Of a stretch of 42,804 nt of DNA, positions 7,240 through 13,822 are shown piece by piece. Location: NCBI RefSeq assembly GCF_004348735.1, contig NZ_SMKT01000070.1, positions 1 through 42,804 on the forward strand, read 5' to 3'. The DNA is from Actinomadura sp. KC06. GTDB taxonomy: Bacteria > Actinomycetota > Actinomycetes > Streptosporangiales > Streptosporangiaceae. Below the pieces are notes generated by a model. That model was not told where the DNA came from. It ran no database searches and was given only the letters and a program-made list of their open reading frames with translations. Each line of letters begins with the position of its first letter. Within the stretch, counting starts at the first letter, position 1. Position numbers and translations under genes: made by a program.

Positions 7240-8406
7240 ATGGGTGATAAGCAACACGACCAGCCCATTCGTGCCACCACCGATAACGGGCAGGAATGGT
7301 CGGGCGACATGGACGCCATGAACCGGCTGCTCGAGAGCATCAACTCGGAGAGGGTGATCAAGGCCGGATCAGTGTACAAAGGCACCGCTGCTAAGTTCGA
7401 AGGCGCTGCCGGAGACCTGGGGGCCCAGATCTCTGCACTGGCCCGCGTTTGGAAGGGCGACGACGCCGAGGCCACCATCAGGCAGCTGCAGAAGCTGCAG
7501 AAGAGCGCCGAGGTCCTGAAGCAGGTTTCTCAACAGACAGCCACGGCTCTTTCGAGTCACGGAGAAAAACTTCAGTGGTACGAGAAAAATCAGCCAAAGG
7601 AAGGCTTCTTCAAGGGACTCAGTTGGGATGACGCCGGGGTCGTCACTGGGGGCACTCTCCTGGGAGGGGCCGCCGGAGGCCTCGCAGGGCTGAAGGTGGA
7701 TAAGGCCTTTGGGCTCATCAAGGACAAGGAGTCGGAGGCTGCCGTTGAGCACATGAAGCGCTTGAGTGAACGTACTCGTGAGGCCAACGCCGCAATGCCT
7801 GAGCGGGTGAGATTGGTTCTTCCGAGCACAAACTTCTTTCGTGGAGATCCGAGACCCGGCGGGGGTGGTCTCCCCGGTGGCGGTGGCGGAAACCTCCCGG
7901 GCGGTGGCAGCCTGCCTAGTGGTGGCGGCAGCATCCCCGGCGGCCTGGATGGCGTCGGAAACAGTGGCGACGGCACCATGCATGGTGGCGGTTACGGTGG
8001 CGGCCTCCCCGGTGGCGGTACCGCCGGGAGCGACCTCGCCGGCCTGCCCGGTGGCGGTGGCGGGGCCGACCCGTTCGGTCGCGGTGGCCTTGGTGGCGGC
8101 CTGCCCGGTGGCGGTGGTGGCGGCGGCCTGCCCGGTGGCGGTGCCGGTGGGCTCGTCGGCGGCCTGCCCGGAGCCGGTGCTGGTGCCGGAGTGGGCGCGG
8201 GCCGAGGCGGTACTGCTGGTGGAGGCAAGGGGCTAGGCAAAGGTGGTTCTGCCGGTCGTGGCGGTATGGGTGGCATGCCCATGGGTGCTGGTCGCGGCGG
8301 TGGCGGTGGTGGTGAGGACGAGCACGAGCGCACCACCTGGCTCACCGAAGACGAAGACGTGTGGGGTGGAAACGATGAGGACGCCGCCCCTCCCGTGATT
8401 GGCTAG
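7240..8406 (+). CDS. WXG100-domain protein with Gly-rich repeats, putative T7SS substrate (copy 2)
   Basis: This 388-residue paralogue of the protein at 1194-2408 has W71-K-G73 at exactly the same position in the helical N-terminal region. The shared motif EHMKRL-x-ERT-x-EAN-AAMP lies near residues 170-190. A Gly-rich region from about residue 203 to 358 uses GGGGLPGG-type units rather than the GGGGSIPG units of copy 1. The terminal tail (EDEHERTTWL, EDEDVWGG, APPVIG) is almost unchanged. The body is diverged but both ends of the Gly-rich part are conserved, so the tail is probably a functional element. A purine-rich site precedes the ATG. Confidence 0.85.
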   Translation: MGDKQHDQPIRATTDNGQEWSGDMDAMNRLLESINSERVIKAGSVYKGTAAKFEGAAGDLGAQISALARVWKGDDAEATIRQLQKLQKSAEVLKQVSQQTATALSSHGEKLQWYEKNQPKEGFFKGLSWDDAGVVTGGTLLGGAAGGLAGLKVDKAFGLIKDKESEAAVEHMKRLSERTREANAAMPERVRLVLPSTNFFRGDPRPGGGGLPGGGGGNLPGGGSLPSGGGSIPGGLDGVGNSGDGTMHGGGYGGGLPGGGTAGSDLAGLPGGGGGADPFGRGGLGGGLPGGGGGGGLPGGGAGGLVGGLPGAGAGAGVGAGRGGTAGGGKGLGKGGSAGRGGMGGMPMGAGRGGGGGGEDEHERTTWLTEDEDVWGGNDEDAAPPVIG

Positions 8407-8438
8407 CCCCATATCAGACACGAGACGATGCGGGAGCT

Positions 8439-8469
8439 GGCGTGAGTGGATCTTCAGCCCGCTTACGCC
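8439..8469 (+). promoter_or_regulatory. Inverted repeat before mycosin gene (copy 2)
   Basis: GGCGTGAGTGG (8439-8449) and CCGCTTACGCC (8459-8469) form an 11-bp stem with two G-U pairs when transcribed. It corresponds to the perfect stem at 2439-2479. Substitution that still allows RNA pairing supports a role as an RNA structure rather than as a DNA operator alone. Confidence 0.6.
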
Positions 8470-8494
8470 GTGTTCCGTGTAGTGAGGTTTCGCT

Positions 8495-9859
8495 GTGCGA
8501 CGGACGACGCGAGTGCTCGCCGCTATGGCAGCCAGTTCAGCCTTGGTTTTGACGACGGCGATGCCTGCGGCTGCGGCTCCCAGGGGACGGGAGGACCAGT
8601 GGTGGTTCTCGGCTTGGGCGATTGAGAAGAAGGTCTGGCCGATCAGCAAGGGAGCAGGCGTCACTGTCGCCGTAATCGACACCGGAGTTAACGGCAAGAT
8701 TCCTGATCTCCGTGGGGTACTGGTCCCTGGAACGGATCTGACATCGATGAGCGGCGGGGACGGACAAATCGGACCAACCTCGGACATGGAAGATTCGCAC
8801 GGTACGGCGATGGCCGGTCTGATCGCATCTCAGGGGGCTGGCACCGGGTATGTAGGTGTAGCGCCTGAGGCGAAGATCATGTCGGTTAAAGCTAACCTCA
8901 CTGTATGGCACAATGCGATCCGTTATGCGACTGATCACGGCGCTAAGGTGATCAGTATTTCACAAGGATTTCCTGCGGTAAATGGATGTCGCCCTCATAT
9001 TCAGGAGGCAATTTCTTACGCTCTCCAGCGAGACGTTATCATCCTTGCAGGTGCTGGCAATGAAGGCGACAGAAGGAATCCGTCAATGGAACCGGCAAAC
9101 TGTGCCGGTGTTTTGGCGGTTGGGGCGGTTAACAATCAAAAGGTGCCCTGGGTAGGTAGTGAGCGGCAACCTTATGTTTCGGTGGCGGCGCCCGGTACCA
9201 GCGTTAACGCGCTTTTTGCTGACGGTCGAGTGGCCACAAATGTGAGTGGGACAAGCCAGGCAACGGCCCTGGCCTCTGCAGTAGTGGCTATTCTCCGGTC
9301 GAAGCATCCACAAATGTCAGCTCGCGAAGTGGTCCAGCGCATTATTAATACCGCGCAGGACGTAGGTCCTCCAGGCCGGGACAGTCTTTCTGGCGAGGGC
9401 GTAGTCATTCCTCATGCTGCTTTGACCGCAGAGGTTCCTAAGTCCGCACCGAATCCGGTGTTCGCCGCTTACGATCGGTGGGCGAAGGCCAATCCCGGGC
9501 AGGCAGGTGCCGTGCCGCCGGTGAAGAGGTCGAAGACGGCGGCTGAGAAGGCGGCTGATGAGAGTAGTGAGCAGGCGGCGCGTAATACCAGGTACCTGAT
9601 CATTGGGCTCGTTGTGGCCGGGGTGCTTGGTGTGCTGGTCCTTATCTTTATTGTGTTGAGGAGCAGGAAGAAGGTTACGAGCGCGGTTGGTCTTGGGCCT
9701 GTTGGAGGGGCGCAGCAGTATGGTCCCCCGCCTGGGGCGGGGCCGCCGCCTGGATGGGGTGGGCCTGCCGGGCCGCCGCCGCCACCTGGTCAGCAGGGTG
9801 GGCAGGCGCAAATGCCGCCGCAGGGGCCGGGCGGTGCCGGTCCCTATCCTCCGAGGTAG
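8495..9859 (+). CDS. mycP: Type VII secretion mycosin, subtilisin-like serine protease (copy 2)
   Basis: This 454-residue S8 mycosin has a signal peptide at about 1-28, catalytic D62 (VIDTGVNG), H102 (DSHGTAMA) and S254 (GTSQATA), and oxyanion Asn189. A transmembrane helix of about 22 residues follows the N-T-R near residue 365, then a basic stop and a Pro/Gly-rich tail. All catalytic residues are present, so it should be active. It starts with GTG and the same GAGG site as the first copy. The middle of the gene (about 8650-9450) uses many more A/T-ending codons than copy 1 and the rest of the window, which hints at a different recent history. It may serve the same channel as copy 1 or a second one. 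Confidence 0.95.
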   Translation: MRRTTRVLAAMAASSALVLTTAMPAAAAPRGREDQWWFSAWAIEKKVWPISKGAGVTVAVIDTGVNGKIPDLRGVLVPGTDLTSMSGGDGQIGPTSDMEDSHGTAMAGLIASQGAGTGYVGVAPEAKIMSVKANLTVWHNAIRYATDHGAKVISISQGFPAVNGCRPHIQEAISYALQRDVIILAGAGNEGDRRNPSMEPANCAGVLAVGAVNNQKVPWVGSERQPYVSVAAPGTSVNALFADGRVATNVSGTSQATALASAVVAILRSKHPQMSAREVVQRIINTAQDVGPPGRDSLSGEGVVIPHAALTAEVPKSAPNPVFAAYDRWAKANPGQAGAVPPVKRSKTAAEKAADESSEQAARNTRYLIIGLVVAGVLGVLVLIFIVLRSRKKVTSAVGLGPVGGAQQYGPPPGAGPPPGWGGPAGPPPPPGQQGGQAQMPPQGPGGAGPYPPR

Positions 9860-9867
9860 AGCCACGA

Positions 9868-10100
9868 ATGTTCTGGCCGTTTTTGGTGTTGTGCTCGCGC
9901 TCTCCCCTGGAGTGGGTGAGTGCGGCTCGGAGTCGGGCGCTCTGCGGGGGTGACGGGCAGCGCGTCGGCTACGAGCGAGCTTGAGAAGAGGCTGTCCGCG
10001 CCTACGGGGTGGGCTGGCGGCATCCAGGGCGATCCGCTGACACCGGAGCAGGTCACGATGACCACCAAGTTCGTAGCGTGCATACGCCCAGGGCATGGAC
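9868..10100 (+). pseudogene. Remnant of the small lipoprotein gene
   Basis: Downstream of mycosin copy 2, where copy 1 has an intact lipoprotein gene (4015-4392), there are recognisable pieces in different frames. An ATG at 9868 opens a short hydrophobic leader that reaches a CGGDG sequence, like the CGGDS after the intact lipobox. In another frame, from about 10031, the DNA encodes DPLTPEQVTMTTKFVACIR, matching LTPAQKKSLTKLVECMR. No single frame links the parts and the C-terminal MPEP region is not found. I read this as a frameshifted, truncated pseudogene. Confidence 0.65.
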
Positions 10101-10259
10101 AGGTAGGGCTGTTGAAGGTCCGCTTGAGCTTGGCGATATGCCACGAGGAGGCGGGCTGTGGTCGGTGGGTGAGGTTCGTGGTTCCTGTTGTTGAAAAGCT
10201 GCAGTTGACTCAGTGTGGCGAGGTCAGCGGGCGGGTGGTCTCTTCGGGTGATGTGGGCG

Positions 10260-10288
10260 TTCGCGGACAGGCTGGGAACCCCTAGGCT
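10260..10288 (+). promoter_or_regulatory. Possible promoter of the MinD/ParA-like gene
   Basis: TTCGCG (10260-10265) and TAGGCT (10283-10288) are 17 bp apart, and TAGGCT ends 24 bp before the GTG start at 10313. Both hexamers match the consensus only partly. The gene has its own strong ribosome site (AAAGGAGG), so an independent promoter is plausible. Confidence 0.25.
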
Positions 10289-10312
10289 GGCACCAGGACG
10301 AAAGGAGGGCGG

Positions 10313-11953
10313 GTGCCGGACTCGAGCTGGCAGCACTCCGTGTTGCGTGATCTCGGCGTGTCGCAGCGGGGCCTCGCGGCCTTCGGGTCCGCGTCGGCGG
10401 TTCTCGCCGACGCCGGCTGGGGGGCTGAGGCGGTTGAGCACAGCGCGCGGCGGCCGTCGCCGCCGCCGGCCGTGCAGGAACCCCTTGCCGCGCCTCCAGC
10501 GCCTCCTGTGGCGCCGCAGCCGGTACCCGCTGAGGTGGAGCAGCCTCGGTCCTATGACCCGTTCCCCGACCCGCCGCAGCCGGTTCCCGCAGAGCCCGAG
10601 CCGCCGCGGTCGTACGACCCGTTCCCGGATGCACCGCAGCCGAATGCGCCGACGCAGGGGTCTGGTCCGTCGCCTGTCGTCCAGGAGCCTCCGCGGCAGG
10701 ATCCGCAGCCGAGCGCGCCCGCGCAGCAGCCCGATCAGCAGGCCCCCGAGGCGGAAGTGCCGCTGGTCAACGAGGAATTCAGCTGGGATGCGGCGATCTC
10801 CCCGATCGGCGGCTCCGCGCCGCAGGCTCCCGGTATGGCGCAGGCCCCGGGCGTCGGCGAGGACGAGGACGACGGCCAGGAACGGGATGCCGCCGCGTCC
10901 GCGCATTCAGCTCCTCCGGCTCAGGGTCCGGCTGCGCCCGTCCCGCCGCCGCCTCAGCACCCGCAGACGCACGGTGGAGGGGCCGTGCCCATGGCGAACG
11001 AGTTCGTCCGTAAGAACCAGCATGGGGACGCGCTGGTCCGCCGCGTGGGCCGGGGCATGCGAAAGGCCGTCGGGGCGTCCAGCCAGATCCGGACGCAGGC
11101 GGAGATCTCGGACTACCTGCGGCGGCCCGTCGGCGGCTTCCGGCAGATCACGGTGGTCAGCGTCCGCGGTGGCGCGGGGAAGACGACCGTGGCCGCGCTG
11201 CTGGCGACCGAACTGGCGCGGCACCGTCCAGACCGGGTGCTGGCGATGGACGCGGACGCCGAGCTCGGGTCGCTGCCGTTGCGTCTGGGAGTTCGGTCTG
11301 AGCTGTCGCTTTTTGATCTCGCCGCGCAGCGGCCGCGCTCGTTCGAGGAGGCCGCGCAGTATCTGCAGCAGACCCGGGAGGGGCTGTGGGTGCTCGCGGC
11401 GACGCGGGGCGGACGGATCACCGGCGAGTTCACGTTCGAGACATATCAGGCCGCCTTCAGCGCTGTCAGCCGCTACATATCCACTGCGGTGACGGACTGT
11501 AGCGCGGGAATCCTCACTGAGTTGCACCGTGGCATTCTCGGGCAGTCGCACAGTGTGGTTCTCGTTACTCCGGGCACGGTCGACGGCGCGTTGAGTGCGC
11601 GGGGGGCGCTGGAATGGTTCTCGCAGGGGGTGCAGCGCAGCCTGCTGCCCCGGACAGTGATCGCGATGGTGTCGCACGCTCCGCAGGTAGGGGCCGACCT
11701 CGCGCGCGCGACGCAGATGCTCACCGCGTGGGGGACGCCCGTCGTGCAACTGCCGTATGACCGGCAGATCGCCATGGGTGCCGCGGTCGACATGTCCCGG
11801 CTCGGGGAGGCCACGCAGGCTGCCGTGAGCCGGATCGCCTATGAGGCGTTCGCGCGGTCGCTTGGCGACGTTACGCCGGGCCAAGTCCCAGGCCAGGGTG
11901 TTCACCCGGGTCAGGGTGCGGCCCCAGGCGCTGGTCCGCGCCGGGGCCGCTAG
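10313..11953 (+). CDS. MinD/ParA-family ATPase with Pro-rich N-terminus, EspI-like T7SS accessory
   Basis: This protein has 546 residues. Residues 1-45 form a small helical segment. Residues about 46-225 are Pro/Gln/Ala-rich and contain a duplicated unit, PRSYDPFPD followed by PQPVPAE. Residues about 275-530 are a MinD/ParA ATPase: Walker A R285-G-G-A-G-K290-T-T, then the MDADAELG motif (312-319) and a likely Walker B aspartate D395. The signature lysine that begins the deviant Walker A (KGG) is Arg here. This plan, long Pro-rich leader plus MinD domain, matches EspI of mycobacterial ESX-1, which regulates secretion in response to ATP. It starts with GTG behind AAAGGAGG. Position after the T7SS modules supports an accessory role; the exact function is inferred. 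Confidence 0.85.
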   Translation: MPDSSWQHSVLRDLGVSQRGLAAFGSASAVLADAGWGAEAVEHSARRPSPPPAVQEPLAAPPAPPVAPQPVPAEVEQPRSYDPFPDPPQPVPAEPEPPRSYDPFPDAPQPNAPTQGSGPSPVVQEPPRQDPQPSAPAQQPDQQAPEAEVPLVNEEFSWDAAISPIGGSAPQAPGMAQAPGVGEDEDDGQERDAAASAHSAPPAQGPAAPVPPPPQHPQTHGGGAVPMANEFVRKNQHGDALVRRVGRGMRKAVGASSQIRTQAEISDYLRRPVGGFRQITVVSVRGGAGKTTVAALLATELARHRPDRVLAMDADAELGSLPLRLGVRSELSLFDLAAQRPRSFEEAAQYLQQTREGLWVLAATRGGRITGEFTFETYQAAFSAVSRYISTAVTDCSAGILTELHRGILGQSHSVVLVTPGTVDGALSARGALEWFSQGVQRSLLPRTVIAMVSHAPQVGADLARATQMLTAWGTPVVQLPYDRQIAMGAAVDMSRLGEATQAAVSRIAYEAFARSLGDVTPGQVPGQGVHPGQGAAPGAGPRRGR

Positions 11954-12259
11954 GACATCGCGCTAGGGCACCGGACGAATCGACCGGATGGCGGAAGGGC
12001 GGCCGAGGGCGGTGGGGCGTGTTCCGGCCCGGCAGGGCATCCGGCCTCGCCGCAAGGTCGCCTTCCGCAGGGTCGTTCCCTGCAGGGTGCAGATCGTCCA
12101 GCCGCGCGGGCTGGTCTTGTCTGAAGGCTGGTCGTCCGCCTGTGGCGAGGTTTGTCCAAGTGTTGGCCGTCTGCCGTTCGGAGGTGCGCCCGTCCGGTGG
12201 TGCTCCGACTGCAGTGGGCATCCGGCTGCAGAGTGGTTGGTTTGGTGAATGAGGGTGGG
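11954..12259. other. Convergent intergenic region, nothing recognised
   Basis: These 306 bp separate the ATPase gene from the leftward membrane-protein gene. Open frames here carry no recognisable signature. I see short G/C-rich inverted stretches but no stem with a T-run on either strand. Confidence 0.4.
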
Positions 12260-13057
12260 CTAGTCCGTCCAGACGAGGGTGTTTTTGACCTCGACGCCTA
12301 GTTCGCCGGCGGTGGTGAAGACGCTGCCGGTGCGGCCGCCGGTTTGGGCGCCGCTGGACCAGTACGACTGGGCGTAGACGACGCTCGAGCCCTGCGGCCA
12401 TGAGCGCGTCCAGTATGCGGGGTTGGCGCGGGGCTGCGGGAGGCCGCTCGCGTCGGACGGGGTGAGCAGCAGCGGCCAGCCCTTGCTGGACGTCACCCGG
12501 CTGATGCTGCTCGCCGCCGACGGGCTGGAGAACTTCGCGATGGACACCGAGGTGATGATGTTCCTGGACGGGTTGGCGTAGACGGCCGAGTGCATCACCC
12601 CGATGCAGGGGTACGTGCTCAGCGCCGAGCGCAGTTTGGTGTTGGCGCGACTGGTGCACGACGCGGTGCGGGTGCCCGCACGGGTGAAGGTGTTGCCCTT
12701 CGCGGTCCGGATGGTCGGGCCGAGGATCGAGGCCGGGTCCGACCCGCCGCCGCTGGACTCCGTGGGCCTGGGCTCAGGGGAGTCGATGGTCGAGGACGGC
12801 GGTGTGTACGAGGGGAACGAGGACGTCCTACTGGGATCGTCGTCGTCGCTTTCCAGAACGAAGAAGGCGCCGATGCCGACGAGGGCCAGGACCCCCACCA
12901 CACCGATGATCAGCAGTGGGACGAGCGCTCCTCCGCCGCTGCGGGGCGGGCGAGGCGGCGGGAAACCGGGTCCCCCGGGCAGCGGCGGACCCGGTGGCGC
13001 GGGCGGCGGGAAGCCGGGGCCGCCAGGGGGCTGACCAGGCCATTGGGGGGAATTCAT
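12260..13057 (-). CDS. Pro-rich single-pass membrane protein, unknown function
   Basis: This 265-residue protein has a cytosolic N-terminus (1-43) very rich in Pro and Gly, one transmembrane helix (about 45-67), an acidic D-D-D-D segment, a Ser/Pro/Thr-rich linker and an extracellular domain of about 160 residues. The outer domain holds two Cys (TASCTS and TYPCIG) that could form a disulfide. The last part (SSGAQTGGRTGSVFTTAGE) looks like beta-strand-rich secreted domain sequence. The architecture is common in actinobacterial envelope proteins near T7SS genes, but I do not recognise the outer domain. The gene is transcribed leftward, divergently from the 13308-13769 gene. Confidence 0.75.
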   Translation of the reverse strand: MNSPQWPGQPPGGPGFPPPAPPGPPLPGGPGFPPPRPPRSGGGALVPLLIIGVVGVLALVGIGAFFVLESDDDDPSRTSSFPSYTPPSSTIDSPEPRPTESSGGGSDPASILGPTIRTAKGNTFTRAGTRTASCTSRANTKLRSALSTYPCIGVMHSAVYANPSRNIITSVSIAKFSSPSAASSISRVTSSKGWPLLLTPSDASGLPQPRANPAYWTRSWPQGSSVVYAQSYWSSGAQTGGRTGSVFTTAGELGVEVKNTLVWTD

Positions 13058-13230
13058 GAAGGCTCCGTGCTGATCTCTGTGGCGGGGTGGCGATTTCGGT
13101 CGGACCAGAGTAGCGGTCGGGAGTTGGCGATTTCACAGGGGATGGTAGGTATGACAGGGATGCGCGCTGTCCGCGGACGGCGGCGGTGCGCGCGGATGTC
13201 TCATAGGGTTGCGTTGGAGAGGGGAGGCAG

Positions 13231-13311
13231 GTGTCCGACTCAAGCCGGCGACCGTCCGCCGTGCGCGGTGACGGCCCGCTCAGTCCGCCCGACGCTGGGG
13301 TGACCCGATGA
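13231..13311 (+). CDS. Possible 26-residue leader peptide coupled to the next gene
   Basis: A GTG at 13231 lies behind a strong GGGGAGG site (13221-13227) and opens a 26-codon frame rich in Ser, Arg, Pro and Asp. Its TGA overlaps the ATG of the next gene as ATGA (13308-13311). The next gene has only a weak ribosome site of its own, so translational coupling through this small frame is plausible. It could also be the displaced N-terminus of a frameshifted gene. No homologue comes to mind. Confidence 0.4.
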   Translation: MSDSSRRPSAVRGDGPLSPPDAGVTR

Positions 13312-13769
13312 GCAGTGACCTGGTGGCGCTGGTGCGCCGCCGTCCGGATGTGCACGCCGTGGCCGACGGCATGATCGCCATGGGTGAGGCGCTGGAACTG
13401 CGCGGCGGGGAACCGGAGCCGACGCTCGTGTACGACACCGAGGGTCGGCTGCTCATCTCGATCGAGGACGCGGTGCAGGTGTCGGCGCAGAGCGAGATCC
13501 GGCGGCTGCTCGGCGCCGACTTCGCCGAGCGGGTCACGGCCCCCGTGTGGTGGGTGGACGTCCGCGCGGTCGCCGACCTGCCCGATGCGACGCGGGTCGC
13601 CCGCAAATTCGCCGAGTCGCTGGTGCACTGGGCCGGTGGGACCGTCTACCCGGACGGGACGAGCGAGGCTCCGGCGCGCAGCTGGAAGGCGTCCGATCAA
13701 GGCGGTCCGGGCGGCGGGGCCCCCGGGCAGGACGGTGCCGCCTACCACGGTGGAGTCATCGGCGGTTAG
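13308..13769 (+). CDS. DUF6177-like protein, N-terminal half (T7SS-linked)
   Basis: This 153-residue protein carries a compact alpha/beta domain (about 1-120) and a Gly-rich tail. Features such as the acidic-aromatic segment APVWWVDVRA, the preceding LLGADFAERV and the VYPDG end match, as I remember them, the N-terminal part of the DUF6177 family that sits in Streptomyces ESX loci. In those proteins a second, larger domain follows in the same chain; here the chain stops and a protein resembling the second domain is encoded separately at 15374-16315 on the other strand. The start overlaps the stop of a possible leader peptide (ATGA). The biochemical role is unknown. Confidence 0.7.
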   Translation: MSSDLVALVRRRPDVHAVADGMIAMGEALELRGGEPEPTLVYDTEGRLLISIEDAVQVSAQSEIRRLLGADFAERVTAPVWWVDVRAVADLPDATRVARKFAESLVHWAGGTVYPDGTSEAPARSWKASDQGGPGGGAPGQDGAAYHGGVIGG

Positions 13770-13822
13770 GCCGCCCGGTCTGGGGCACCGCCTATGGCCG
13801 CCCGGTCTGGAGTGCCGCCTAT
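13769..13822. repeat. Two tandem 27-bp repeats in a convergent gap
   Basis: Units 13769-13795 and 13796-13822 share GGCCGCCCGGTCTGG and CCGCCTAT with a few internal differences. They fill the space between the stop codons of two convergent genes and include the end of the leftward gene. They look like a simple tandem duplication; a role in transcription termination is possible but unsupported. Confidence 0.7.

Noticed and set aside
10682..13748. Arg-rich frames antisense to the ATPase and accessory genes
   Set aside because: They are shadows of G/C-ending codons in the genuine genes and have no domain signatures.
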